DNA of 54,843 nt from positions 1 to 54,843 of the forward strand of contig CANRJG010000009.1 of the NCBI GenBank assembly GCA_947630875.1, given 5' to 3'. Numbering within the stretch: position 1 is the stretch's first letter; the number at the start of each line of letters is the position of its first letter. The position numbers and the translations under genes were made by a program. Below, one piece after another: positions 7,617 to 16,866 of this stretch. This stretch comes from an uncultured Lachnospiraceae bacterium. GTDB lineage: Bacteria > Bacillota > Clostridia > Lachnospirales > Lachnospiraceae. The notes beneath the pieces are model-generated. The model worked only from the letters and a program-made list of their open reading frames with translations. It made no database searches and was not told the origin of the DNA.

Positions 7617-9269
7617 ATGGAGAACACTGCAAGAAATTTTATCGAAACTGCGATTGACAAAGATCTGGAGGAAGGCGTCTATCATGAAGTGGTGACCCGC
7701 TTTCCGCCGGAACCCAACGGCTATCTGCATATCGGACATGCAAAGGCGATTCTGTTGAATTACGGTCTGGCGCAGAAGTATCACGGAACCTTTCATCTGC
7801 GTTTTGACGATACCAATCCGACAAAGGAAAAGACAGAATTTATCGATTCCATTAAAAAAGATATTCAGTGGCTGGGCGCCGACTGGGGCGAGCATCTGTA
7901 TTTTGCTTCGGATTATTTTGACCGGATGTATGAAAGCGCGGTAAAGCTGATCAAAAAAGGCAAGGCCTATGTCTGCGAACTGAGCGCGGAGGAGATCCGG
8001 GCCTACCGGGGAACCCTGACAGAACCCGGAAAGGAAAGTCCTTACCGGAACCGTCCCATCGAGGAAAATTTACAGATATTTGAAGACATGAAAAACGGCC
8101 GGTATCCGGACGGTTCCCGGGTGCTTCGGGCGAAAATCGACATGGCGTCTCCCAACATCAATATGCGGGATCCCGTGATATACCGTGTGGCTCATATGAC
8201 CCATCACAACACAGGGGACAAATGGTGTATTTATCCCATGTATGATTTTGCACATCCCCTGGAGGACGCCTTTGAAGGCGTAACCCATTCCATCTGTACG
8301 CTGGAATTTGAAGATCACCGGCCGCTGTATGACTGGGTGATTCGGGAGGTAGGCTTTGACGTACCGCCCCGGCAGATTGAATTTGCGAAAATGTATCTGA
8401 CCAACGTGGTCACCGGAAAACGGTATATCAAGCGGCTCATCGAGCAGCAGATCGTAGACGGCTGGGACGATCCCCGGCTGGTGACCATCGCGGCTTTAAG
8501 ACGCCGGGGCTTTACACCGGAATCCATTCGTATGTTTGTGGAACTGTGCGGCGTGGCCAAGGGCAATTCCTCCGTGGACTACGCAATGCTGGAATACTGT
8601 ATCCGGGAAGACCTGAAAATGAAGGCCAACCGCATGATGGCGGTCATAGATCCCGTGAAGCTGGTCATTGACAACTATCCGGAAGAGGACACCGAATGGA
8701 TGGAAGTGGCCAACAATCCGGAAAATCCCGATCTGGGCAGCCGGAAGGTACCGTTTTGCAAAGAACTGTATATCGAGCGGGAAGACTTTATGGAAGAACC
8801 GCCGAAAAAATATTTCCGCCTGTTCCCGGGCAATGAAGTGCGTCTGATGAACGCTTATTTTGTGACCTGCACCGGCTGTGAAAAGGATGAGAGCGGCAAA
8901 GTTACAGTGGTGCATGCCACCTATGACCCGGAAACCAGAAGCGGCAGCGGCTTTACCGGGCGGAAAGTCAAGGGAACCATTCACTGGGTATCCGCAAGGC
9001 ATTCCATTCCGGCCCAGATTCGTCTTTATGAAAATATTGTCAATGAAGAGGCCGGCGTGTACGATGCGGAGGGCAATGTTAATGTGAATCCCAATTCCCT
9101 GACGGTTCGGGAAGGCTGGCTGGAAACAAATCTGAAAGACCTGAAGGCCTATGACAAATTCCAGTTTGTCAGAAACGGCTATTTCAGCGTGGATCCCGAT
9201 ACCACAGAGGACAAGCCGGTAATCAACCGGATCGTTTCGCTGAAAAGCTCGTTTAAGCTTCCGGTATAG
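7617..9269 (+). CDS. glnS: Glutaminyl-tRNA synthetase
   Basis: A 550-residue class I aminoacyl-tRNA synthetase that charges tRNA-Gln. Motif 1 is [16 protein letters not shown] (HIGH-type signature, residues about 32-47). A KMSKR-like segment is at [13 protein letters not shown], with [18 protein letters not shown] just after it. The catalytic core has [11 protein letters not shown]-like spacing ([11 protein letters not shown]), and the C-terminal anticodon-binding beta barrels follow. The overall pattern is GlnRS, not the discriminating GluRS, so this organism can charge tRNA-Gln directly. The start ATG 7617 follows AGGGTGG; a short upstream extension of the frame has no ribosome binding site. 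Its stop codon overlaps the first A of the tandem repeat. Confidence 0.92.
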   Translation: MENTARNFIETAIDKDLEEGVYHEVVTRFPPEPNGYLHIGHAKAILLNYGLAQKYHGTFHLRFDDTNPTKEKTEFIDSIKKDIQWLGADWGEHLYFASDYFDRMYESAVKLIKKGKAYVCELSAEEIRAYRGTLTEPGKESPYRNRPIEENLQIFEDMKNGRYPDGSRVLRAKIDMASPNINMRDPVIYRVAHMTHHNTGDKWCIYPMYDFAHPLEDAFEGVTHSICTLEFEDHRPLYDWVIREVGFDVPPRQIEFAKMYLTNVVTGKRYIKRLIEQQIVDGWDDPRLVTIAALRRRGFTPESIRMFVELCGVAKGNSSVDYAMLEYCIREDLKMKANRMMAVIDPVKLVIDNYPEEDTEWMEVANNPENPDLGSRKVPFCKELYIEREDFMEEPPKKYFRLFPGNEVRLMNAYFVTCTGCEKDESGKVTVVHATYDPETRSGSGFTGRKVKGTIHWVSARHSIPAQIRLYENIVNEEAGVYDAEGNVNVNPNSLTVREGWLETNLKDLKAYDKFQFVRNGYFSVDPDTTEDKPVINRIVSLKSSFKLPV

Positions 9270-9353
9270 GAGGAAGGCTTATGCGAAGCATAACTTTCAA
9301 TGCCTTCCGACGACATGGCAGGTGCGCTCCCCGAGCGCGCGTGCCGATACCTT
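9268..9353 (+). repeat. Dispersed intergenic repeat, family A, tandem copy A
   Basis: An 86-bp unit. It starts with AGGAGG, then GGAAGGC (9272-9278) pairs with GCCTTCC (9302-9308) around an inner perfect hairpin TTATGC-GAA-GCATAA (9279-9293). A second GC-rich arm pair follows (GGCAGGTGCGCT / AGCGCGCGTGCC). An ATG at 9281, 7 bases after AGGAGG, opens a 24-residue mini-ORF ending at 9355. That ATG lies inside the inner stem, so the repeat could hide or expose a translation start. It may equally be a REP-like DNA element. Confidence 0.85.
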
Positions 9354-9354
9354 G

Positions 9355-9440
9355 AGGAGGAAGGCTTATGCGAAGCATAACTTTCAATGCCTTCCGACGA
9401 TATGGCAGGTGCGCTCTCCGAGCGCGCGTGCCGATACCTT
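9355..9440 (+). repeat. Dispersed intergenic repeat, family A, tandem copy B
   Basis: A near-identical second copy, period 87 bp, with two substitutions (CAT to TAT, CCC to CTC). Its mini-ORF from ATG 9368 to 9442 encodes the same 24-residue peptide apart from two changes. Both copies sit between glnS and maf, so maf translation follows two possible leader ORFs. Confidence 0.85.
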
Positions 9441-9459
9441 AAAGACAGGAGAAAAAACA

Positions 9460-10059
9460 GTGCAGATCATACTTGCAAGCGGATCTCTCAGAAGAAAGGA
9501 GATCCTTGCGCTTTTAAAGATACCCTTTGAAGTCGTCGTAAGCCATGTACCGGAAAAGACGGATAAAACAAAACCGGAGGAACTGGTGTGCGATCTGTCC
9601 GCCCAGAAGGCGGAAAACGTCTTTGCCCTTTGCAGCCGGGAAGGACGGCTGCAGGAACAGGCGCTAATCATTGGCGCCGATACCATTGTTTACCATAACG
9701 GCAGTATTCTGGGAAAGCCGAGGGACAAGGCCCACGCCTGTTGTATGCTGCAGAGCCTGCAGAACGATGTGCATCAGGTGTATACCGGTGTGACGTATAT
9801 CCTGCAAAAGGGTGAAAATGTAAAAAGAGGAACCTTCTGCGAAACCACGGATGTCTGCATGTACGGGATGTCCGACGAGGAAATTATGCGGTATGTGGAA
9901 ACAAAGGAGCCCATGGACAAGGCCGGCGCCTATGCGGTGCAGGGCATCGGTATGGTAAATATCCGGTGGATCCGCGGCGATTATCAGAATGTGGTGGGAC
10001 TGCCCCTGGCCGGGCTGTACCGGCGGCTGCAGGCGGAGGGCATCGATCTGCTGGGCTGA
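9460..10059 (+). CDS. maf: Maf-family nucleotide pyrophosphatase
   Basis: A 199-residue Maf/Ham1-fold protein that hydrolyses dTTP, UTP or modified nucleotides and is linked to cell-division arrest. Family motifs are ILASGSLRRKEIL at the N-terminus, LIIGADTIVYHNG, ILGKPRD and the C-terminal KAGAYAVQGIG. The start is most likely GTG 9460, after ACAGGAG with 8 bases between; the frame is open further upstream into the tandem repeats, but that part is a by-product of the repeats. It lies between glnS and mutS in one apparent operon. Confidence 0.9.
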   Translation: MQIILASGSLRRKEILALLKIPFEVVVSHVPEKTDKTKPEELVCDLSAQKAENVFALCSREGRLQEQALIIGADTIVYHNGSILGKPRDKAHACCMLQSLQNDVHQVYTGVTYILQKGENVKRGTFCETTDVCMYGMSDEEIMRYVETKEPMDKAGAYAVQGIGMVNIRWIRGDYQNVVGLPLAGLYRRLQAEGIDLLG

Positions 10060-10061
10060 CA

Positions 10062-10099
10062 GGAAAGGAGAGGCGCAGAGCGTTTGCTCTGCGGCATGT
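10062..10099 (+). promoter_or_regulatory. Ribosome binding site of mutS separated from the start by a hairpin
   Basis: AGGAAAGGAG (10061-10070) lies about 30 bases before ATG 10100, too far for normal initiation. Between them is a perfect 8-bp hairpin CGCAGAGC (10074-10081), GTTT, GCTCTGCG (10086-10093). If it folds, the effective spacing falls to 9 bases. Confidence 0.6.
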
Positions 10100-12748
10100 A
10101 TGAAGGCAAACAGTACGACAGAAAAAGGTATCTATGACCAGGTATCTCCCATGATGAAAAACTATCTCGAAACCAAGGCGGAATACAAAGACTGTATTTT
10201 ATTTTACCGCCTTGGTGATTTTTATGAGATGTTTTTTGAAGACGCGGAGCGGGTGGCCAAGGAACTGGAGCTGACCTTAACCGGCAAAAACTGCGGTCTG
10301 CCGGAGCGGGCCCCCATGTGCGGCGTTCCCTATCATGCGGTGGACGTCTATCTGAACCGGCTGGTACAGCGGGGGTATAAGGTGGCCATCTGCGAGCAGG
10401 TGGAAGACCCGAAGCTGGCAAAAGATCTGGTAAAACGGGAAGTGGTGCGGATCGTGACGCCGGGAACAAATCTGTCCACGGAAACCATGGATGATACCCG
10501 CTGTAATTATCTGATGTCGGTCTGTTATGCGACGGATCGTTTCGGTCTGGCCGTCTGTGACGTGTCTACCGGATATTTTGCGGTGACGGAACTAAGCGGC
10601 CGGGAAAAACTGCTGGATGAAATATACAGATATGCCCCTGCGGAGCTGATTTACAACCAGACCTTTGTCATGTGCGGCGTTGATCTGCAGGAAATCAGGG
10701 ATCGCTGCATGACGCTGATGACGGCGCTGGAGCCGGACTATTATGATGAGGAAGAAGCGAAAAAGCGTCTTTGCGGACATTTTAAGGCCGCTTCCGTGGA
10801 AGGCATCGGCCTCATTGATATGGATGCGGCGGTGATGGCGGCAGGCGCCATGCTGGAATATCTGTTCCGGACGCAGAAAAATGATCTGTCCCATATTACG
10901 AAGCTGGAAACTTACAGCATTGAAAAATACATGGTGCTGGACAATTTTACCAGAAGAAATCTGGAATTGACGGAAACCATGCGGGAGAAGAAGAAAAAAG
11001 GCGCGCTGCTGGGCGTGCTGGATTATACGAAGACGGCCATGGGCGCCAGAAAACTGCGGAGCGTCATTGAGCAGCCGTCCCTGGATTCGGAGGAAATTAC
11101 AGACAGGCAGGATGCGGTGGAAGCCCTGCTTTCCGATCATATTCTCCGGGAAGAACTGCGGGAATATCTGCAGCCGGTATATGATCTGGAACGAATTTTA
11201 ACGAAGATCAGTTACCAGACCGCCAATCCCAGAGACCTTACCGCCTTTCGCGGTTCTCTGGAAATGCTGCCCCATATCCGCCGGCTGCTGGAGGACTTTC
11301 CCGGCGGTCTGCTGAAAGAAATCTATGATCAACTGGATCCGCTGGAAGATATCTGCGGCTGGATCGCGGAGACGGTCTGCGACGATCCGCCCCTGGCCAT
11401 GAAGGACGGGGGCATCATCCGGGACGGTTATTTTGAAGAAGTAGACCGGCTGCGGGCCGCCGGAACAGAAGGCAAGGGCTGGCTGGCAGAACTGGAAGAG
11501 TCGGAACGGAAACGGACGGGCATCCGGAATCTGAAAATCAAATATAATAAGGTGTTCGGATACTATCTGGAGGTGTCCAATTCTTTTCTGCACATGGTGC
11601 CGGAGGATTACAGCAGAAAGCAGACCCTGACCAACGGGGAACGTTTTATTACGCCCCGGCTGAAGGAACTGGAAGATCTGATCTTAGGGGCGGAGGACAA
11701 GCTGATTTCACTGGAATATTCCCTGTTTGCCGAGTTGAGAGACCGGATCGGCGGGCAGATCGAGCGAATCCGCACCACGGCGGAGGCCCTGGCCCAGCTG
11801 GATCTGTTTGCTTCTCTGGCCCAGGCGGCGGCCGTGGGCAGGTATGTCCGGCCGCAAATCAATACCAGGGGTATCATTGAAATCAAAGGTGGCCGGCATC
11901 CCGTCATCGAACAGATGCTGAAGGAAAATCATTTTGTTGAAAACGATACATATCTGGACAATGCAGAGAACCGGGCCGCCGTCATTACCGGACCCAACAT
12001 GGCCGGAAAATCCACCTACATGCGGCAGTGCGCGCTGATTGTGCTGATGGCGCAGATCGGTTCTTTTGTGCCCGCCGCGTCGGCAAATATCGGGATCGTG
12101 GACCGGATTTTCACCCGGGTAGGAGCTTCCGATGATCTGGCCAGCGGACAGAGTACCTTCATGGTGGAAATGACCGAGGTGGCCAATATTTTGCGGAATG
12201 CCACGAAAAACAGTCTCGTGATTCTGGATGAAATCGGCCGGGGCACTTCCACTTACGACGGGTTGTCCATCGCCTGGGCCGTGATCGAGCACATCTGCGA
12301 CCCCAGGCTGCTGGGTGCCAAGACCCTGTTTGCTACCCATTATCATGAACTGACCGAGCTGGAAGGAAAAATTCCCGGGGTTAAAAACTATTGTATTGCC
12401 GTCAGAGAGCAAGGGGACGATATTATTTTCCTGCGGAAAATCATCCGGGGCGGCGCGGACAAAAGCTACGGCATTCAGGTGGCGCGGCTGGCCGGGGTGC
12501 CGGAATCGGTCACCGGCAGGGCAAAGGAACTGGCCGAACAGCTGGAACGGGCGGACATTACGGTGCAGACCGGTCCCGTGCAGCCGCCGGCGGCAGAGAA
12601 GCAGCCGGATGCCCAGATGACCTTGTCCGATATGTTAAGAAATGATATAATAAATGAACTGAAAGAGATGGAACTGAGTGTCATGACGCCGATGGAAGCC
12701 ATGAACCGGCTGTATGCACTGCAGAAACGACTGAAAGACAGTCTGTAA
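10100..12748 (+). CDS. mutS: DNA mismatch repair protein MutS
   Basis: An 882-residue mismatch-recognition ATPase. The N-terminal domain has CILFYRLGDFYEMFFEDA, whose Phe-x-Glu motif contacts the mispaired base, and TGKNCGLPERAPMCGVPYHA. The lever and clamp helices fill the middle. The ATPase has Walker A GPNMAGKSTYMRQ (about residues 637-649), then DDLASGQSTFMVEM and the Walker B region LVILDEIGRGTSTYDG, and an FATHYHEL switch. The C-terminal tail is the short dimerisation part. The start chosen is ATG 10100; alternatives are the Met pair at about 10152-10155, which lack a ribosome binding site. It is followed by mutL after 9 bases. Confidence 0.95.
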   Translation: MKANSTTEKGIYDQVSPMMKNYLETKAEYKDCILFYRLGDFYEMFFEDAERVAKELELTLTGKNCGLPERAPMCGVPYHAVDVYLNRLVQRGYKVAICEQVEDPKLAKDLVKREVVRIVTPGTNLSTETMDDTRCNYLMSVCYATDRFGLAVCDVSTGYFAVTELSGREKLLDEIYRYAPAELIYNQTFVMCGVDLQEIRDRCMTLMTALEPDYYDEEEAKKRLCGHFKAASVEGIGLIDMDAAVMAAGAMLEYLFRTQKNDLSHITKLETYSIEKYMVLDNFTRRNLELTETMREKKKKGALLGVLDYTKTAMGARKLRSVIEQPSLDSEEITDRQDAVEALLSDHILREELREYLQPVYDLERILTKISYQTANPRDLTAFRGSLEMLPHIRRLLEDFPGGLLKEIYDQLDPLEDICGWIAETVCDDPPLAMKDGGIIRDGYFEEVDRLRAAGTEGKGWLAELEESERKRTGIRNLKIKYNKVFGYYLEVSNSFLHMVPEDYSRKQTLTNGERFITPRLKELEDLILGAEDKLISLEYSLFAELRDRIGGQIERIRTTAEALAQLDLFASLAQAAAVGRYVRPQINTRGIIEIKGGRHPVIEQMLKENHFVENDTYLDNAENRAAVITGPNMAGKSTYMRQCALIVLMAQIGSFVPAASANIGIVDRIFTRVGASDDLASGQSTFMVEMTEVANILRNATKNSLVILDEIGRGTSTYDGLSIAWAVIEHICDPRLLGAKTLFATHYHELTELEGKIPGVKNYCIAVREQGDDIIFLRKIIRGGADKSYGIQVARLAGVPESVTGRAKELAEQLERADITVQTGPVQPPAAEKQPDAQMTLSDMLRNDIINELKEMELSVMTPMEAMNRLYALQKRLKDSL

Positions 12749-12757
12749 GGAAACAAA

Positions 12758-14602
12758 ATGGGAAATATAGCGCTGCTGGACAAACAAACCATAGATCAGA
12801 TTGCCGCCGGGGAAGTCATCGAGCGGCCGGCGTCGGTGGTCAAAGAGCTGATTGAAAATGCCATCGATGCCAAGGCGACGGAAATCTCCGTGGAAATCCG
12901 GGACGGCGGAATCAACTATATACGCATTACGGATAATGGCAGAGGCATAATGAAAGAGGACGTGCCCCTGGCCTTTACGCGGCATGCCACCAGCAAGATC
13001 AGAACCATCGAGGATCTTTTTTCGGTACATTCCCTGGGCTTTCGGGGAGAAGCGCTCTCCAGCATTGCTTCCGTGGCAAAGGTGGAGCTTTTGACCAAGA
13101 CAAAAGAGGCCATGAGCGGCACCCGCTACGTCATTCACGGCGGCGAAGAAGTGGTATGTACCGACGCCGGGATCCCAAACGGCACCACCATTGTGGTCAG
13201 CAGCCTGTTTTATAATACGCCGGCCCGGAGAAAATATCTGGGCAGCGCAAATGCCGAGGCTGGACGCATCATGGAACTGATGCAGGCGGTGGTTCTGTCC
13301 CATCCGGAAATCGGGTTTAAATTTGTCAGTCAGGGAAAAGTCCGGCTTCTGACCTACGGCAACGCCAAAGAACAGGGACGGATGGAGAGCATTTACCGGG
13401 TACTGGGCAGAGACATTGCCAAATATCTGGTTCCGGTGACGGCGGAAAATGCTTTCGCCTCTGTCAGCGGCTATATCGGCCGGCCGGAGATCGGCAGAGG
13501 CAACCGTTCTTATGAATATTATTTTATCAACGGAAGATACATCAAAAGCAAAGTCATCGAAAATGCGGTGGAGGACGGGTACCGCGGCTTTTTCATGCAG
13601 CACAGGTATCCGGTCTATGTACTGGATTTAAGTATTCCAACGGAAGATCTGGATGTCAATGTACATCCGGCGAAAATGGAACTGCGGCTCAAAAATGAAG
13701 CGGAAGTTTACGAACTGCTGGCAGACTGTGTCCGTAAAACCCTGCAGAACAAAGAATGGATTCCCCAGGTGCAGCTGCAGCCTGCGGCAGTGCAGGAAAA
13801 GCAGCCTTCGGAACCGGCGGAAGAAGAAAAACCCCGGGCGGAAAAAGCGGTTTTTTCCTATCTGCCCAGGGATTTTGCGCCCCGACCCCAGACACTGAAA
13901 GACGCTGCGGCGCCGGAACCCTTTGAAGAGAAAAAAATTGCGGAAAGAAGCCGGGCGCTAACGGCCGAACCCCGGACGGATGTCGCGCAGATCCGGCTGC
14001 CGGAAAAGGTGCTGCTGCAGGAAGATACCCTGCCGGATATCCGGATCATCGGACAGGTATTTGACACCTACTGGATTTTGCAGCTGGAAGATAAAATGTA
14101 TCTGCTGGATCAGCATGCGGCCCATGAAAAGCTGCTGTATGAGACACTGCTGGAAAAGCTGCGCAGCGGCCAACATTTTACCCAGCGGATTTCCCCACCG
14201 GTCATCATTTCCCTGCAGCCCATGGAGGAACGCCGGCTGGAGAAATTTCTGTCGGATTTTGAAAAACTGGGATTTGAGATTGCTTCCTTCGGGGGCCGGG
14301 AAATTGCCCTGTCTGCTGTTCCGCTGGATCTGCCGGATCTGGGCAGTGCGGAGGCTTTCCGGGAACTGCTGGATTCCCTGGATGAGGTACGGGGCATGCG
14401 GCTGGAAAAACTGCTGGCCAGATGCGCCACCATTTCCTGCAAGGCGGCGGTGAAAGGCAATATGCGGCTTTCCGGGGCGGAAGTGCAGGAACTGATCCGC
14501 GGGCTGATGAAGCTGGAGGATCCTTATCACTGTCCCCACGGGAGACCTACGATGATTTCTATGACAAAACAGGAAATAGAAAAAAGATTTGGTCGGACCT
14601 GA
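12758..14602 (+). CDS. mutL: DNA mismatch repair protein MutL
   Basis: A 614-residue GHKL ATPase that couples MutS recognition to strand incision. The N-terminal motifs are VKELIENAIDA, ITDNGRGI and GFRGEALSSI. The C-terminal domain carries YLLDQHAAHEKLLYE, the metal-binding motif of endonuclease-type MutL, together with SCKAAVKG and PYHCPHGRPTM. The protein should therefore nick DNA itself, as in organisms without MutH. A Pro/Glu-rich linker at about 345-420 separates the two halves. The ATG follows AAGGAAACAAA. Confidence 0.95.
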   Translation: MGNIALLDKQTIDQIAAGEVIERPASVVKELIENAIDAKATEISVEIRDGGINYIRITDNGRGIMKEDVPLAFTRHATSKIRTIEDLFSVHSLGFRGEALSSIASVAKVELLTKTKEAMSGTRYVIHGGEEVVCTDAGIPNGTTIVVSSLFYNTPARRKYLGSANAEAGRIMELMQAVVLSHPEIGFKFVSQGKVRLLTYGNAKEQGRMESIYRVLGRDIAKYLVPVTAENAFASVSGYIGRPEIGRGNRSYEYYFINGRYIKSKVIENAVEDGYRGFFMQHRYPVYVLDLSIPTEDLDVNVHPAKMELRLKNEAEVYELLADCVRKTLQNKEWIPQVQLQPAAVQEKQPSEPAEEEKPRAEKAVFSYLPRDFAPRPQTLKDAAAPEPFEEKKIAERSRALTAEPRTDVAQIRLPEKVLLQEDTLPDIRIIGQVFDTYWILQLEDKMYLLDQHAAHEKLLYETLLEKLRSGQHFTQRISPPVIISLQPMEERRLEKFLSDFEKLGFEIASFGGREIALSAVPLDLPDLGSAEAFRELLDSLDEVRGMRLEKLLARCATISCKAAVKGNMRLSGAEVQELIRGLMKLEDPYHCPHGRPTMISMTKQEIEKRFGRT

Positions 14603-14603
14603 T

Positions 14604-15572
14604 ATGAAAAAGAAACCCCTTGTTATATTGACGGGACCTACCGCCGTAGGAAAAACGGCCCTTTCCATCGCCCTTGCAAAGGCCACCAGCGCGGAGATCA
14701 TTTCTGCGGACTCCATGCAGGTGTATCGGGGCATGGACATCGGTTCCGCGAAAATCAAACCGGAGGAAATGGACGGGGTCCGGCACCATCTCATCGACGT
14801 GCTGGATCCGACGGAAAGCTTTGACGTGGTCCGTTTTCAGACGGCCGCCATGGCCGCCATGGAGGAGATTTACAGCCGGGGGCACATTCCCCTGCTGGTG
14901 GGCGGCACCGGATTTTATATTCAGAGCGTCCTTTACAATATTGATTTTACGGAAAACGGAAACGATTCCGGACTTCGGAAAAAGTATGAGGACATGGCGG
15001 CCCGGGAGGGCGTCTTTGCCCTGCACCGCCTGCTTGCCGAAAAGGATCCCGTATCGGCGGAACATATTCCGCCCCAGAACGTAAAGCGCGTGGTGCGGGC
15101 TCTGACCTTTTATGAACAGAGCGGCCAACCGCTTTCCGAGCACAATGCGCAGCAGCGGGCAAAAGAATCACCCTACGCTTTTGCGTATTTTGTCCTGACG
15201 GACGCCCGGGAAAAGCTGTATGCCCGGATCGACCGGCGGGTGGACCAGATGATGGAGGAAGGACTGGAAGACGAGGTTCGGCGGCTGAAAGCGGCAGGAC
15301 TCACCAGAGATATGGTATCGATGCAGGGACTGGGCTACAAAGAGCTGCTGGCCTTTTTGGACGGCGAACTGACAAAGGAGGAGGCCCTGCGGATCATCAA
15401 ACGCGATACCCGGCATTTTGCCAAGCGGCAGCTGACTTGGTTTCGCCGGGAAAAAGAAGTCATCTGGATGGACAAACAGGCCTACGGATACGATGACGGC
15501 GCCATGCTTGCCGCCATGTGCGATATTTTGAGAGAAAGAGGAATTACAGATGCGTCTGGAAACACAGTATAA
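14604..15572 (+). CDS. miaA: tRNA dimethylallyltransferase
   Basis: A 322-residue enzyme that adds a dimethylallyl group to A37 of tRNAs reading UNN codons. It has the P-loop GPTAVGKTALSIALA at residues 9-23, then SADSMQVYRGMDIGSAK, HHLIDV, LVGGTGFYIQS and the C-terminal QGLGYKEL and RQLTWFRR. The start ATG 14604 is 1 base after the mutL stop, so translation is probably coupled. A TTG at 14589 would add five residues. The modification is the substrate for later methylthiolation by MiaB. Confidence 0.93.
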   Translation: MKKKPLVILTGPTAVGKTALSIALAKATSAEIISADSMQVYRGMDIGSAKIKPEEMDGVRHHLIDVLDPTESFDVVRFQTAAMAAMEEIYSRGHIPLLVGGTGFYIQSVLYNIDFTENGNDSGLRKKYEDMAAREGVFALHRLLAEKDPVSAEHIPPQNVKRVVRALTFYEQSGQPLSEHNAQQRAKESPYAFAYFVLTDAREKLYARIDRRVDQMMEEGLEDEVRRLKAAGLTRDMVSMQGLGYKELLAFLDGELTKEEALRIIKRDTRHFAKRQLTWFRREKEVIWMDKQAYGYDDGAMLAAMCDILRERGITDASGNTV

Positions 15573-16830
15573 AAGTTTCGGACTGGATGATAAAGTGATC
15601 GGGTATGCAAGCCGTATACTGGAAGGGCTAAAAGAACGTTTCGCGGGCTATGATGATCTGGCGGAGTACAATCAGCTGAAGGTCATCCGGGCCATGCAGG
15701 AAAATAAAATCGCGGAAATGCATCTGGGCACCTCCACGGGCTACGGCTATGACGATTATGGCAGGGACGCGCTGGAAGCCGTGTATGCTTCGGTCTTCGG
15801 CGCCGAGGATGCCCTTGTGCGGCCCCAGATCATGTGCGGCACCCATGCGCTGCAGATTGCGCTGGCGGCGCTGCTTCGGCCCGGAGACGAACTGCTTTCC
15901 CCGGTGGGAAAGCCTTACGACACGCTGGAAAAGGTCATCGGTATCGTGCCTTCCGCCGGATCTCTGGCGGAATACGGCATTAGCTACCGGCAGGCGGATT
16001 TAAAAAGCGACGGCAGCTTTGATTACGAGGCCATCCGGCAGGCGATTCGCCCGGAAACAAAGCTGGTGACCATCCAGCGCTCCAAAGGCTATCAGACCAG
16101 GCCTTCCTTTTCCGTGCAGCAGATTGGTGAGCTGATCGCGTTTGTAAAAAGCATCAAGCCGGATCTGATCTGCATGGTGGACAATTGTTACGGAGAGTTT
16201 ACGGAAATGCAGGAACCTACGGAAGCAGGTGCGGATCTGTGCGTGGGTTCGTTAATTAAAAATCCCGGCGGCGGCCTTGCGCCGGTGGGCGGATATATTG
16301 TGGGAAAGAAGGACTGCATTGAAAAATGCGCGGTCCGGCTTTCCGCGCCGGGCCTGGGAAAAGAAGTGGGTGCCTCCATCGGTATGCTGCCTTCTTTTTA
16401 TCAGGGACTGTTTTTGTCGCCGGTGGTCGTAGCGGCGGCCTTAAAAGGCGCTGTCTTTGCGGCCGGCATTTATGAATCTCTGGGATTTCCGGTGATTCCT
16501 GCCGCAGGAGAAGAACGGCACGACATTATCCAGAGCGTGGTGCTGGGCTCAGAGGAAGCCATGTGCGCCTTTTGCAGAGGCATCCAGGCGGCTGCCGCAG
16601 TAGACAGCGCGGTGGTGCCGGAGCCTTCGGATATGGCAGGTTACGAAAGCAAGGTCATTATGGCGGCCGGCGCTTTTGTACAGGGTTCCTCCATCGAGCT
16701 TTCTGCGGACGGACCTATCCGGGAACCCTACGCGGTGTATTTTCAGGGGGGCTTAACCTGGCCCCATGTGAAGCTGGGCATACTCTTGTCCCTGCAGAAG
16801 CTGTATGAGGGCGGTTTTGTCCGACTTTGA
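15550..16830 (+). CDS. PLP-dependent lyase-like protein (YnbB / methionine gamma-lyase family)
   Basis: A 426-residue protein of the family called aluminium-resistance or methionine gamma-lyase-like (YnbB in Bacillus subtilis). It has a fold-type I aminotransferase architecture: HLGTSTGYGYDDYGRD near residue 58, QIMCGTHALQIALAALLRPGDELLSP, VDNCYGEF, and the likely PLP lysine in GSLIKNPGGGLAPVGGYIVG (about residue 236). The true reaction of the family is not established. It begins at ATG 15550, inside the last 23 bases of miaA, after AGAGAAAGAGG. In many Firmicutes hfq lies between miaA and this gene; here it is absent. Confidence 0.85.
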   Translation: MRLETQYKSFGLDDKVIGYASRILEGLKERFAGYDDLAEYNQLKVIRAMQENKIAEMHLGTSTGYGYDDYGRDALEAVYASVFGAEDALVRPQIMCGTHALQIALAALLRPGDELLSPVGKPYDTLEKVIGIVPSAGSLAEYGISYRQADLKSDGSFDYEAIRQAIRPETKLVTIQRSKGYQTRPSFSVQQIGELIAFVKSIKPDLICMVDNCYGEFTEMQEPTEAGADLCVGSLIKNPGGGLAPVGGYIVGKKDCIEKCAVRLSAPGLGKEVGASIGMLPSFYQGLFLSPVVVAAALKGAVFAAGIYESLGFPVIPAAGEERHDIIQSVVLGSEEAMCAFCRGIQAAAAVDSAVVPEPSDMAGYESKVIMAAGAFVQGSSIELSADGPIREPYAVYFQGGLTWPHVKLGILLSLQKLYEGGFVRL

Positions 16831-16866
16831 CAGTCCGATGCTGATATCTTAAAGGAGAGGAAGATC

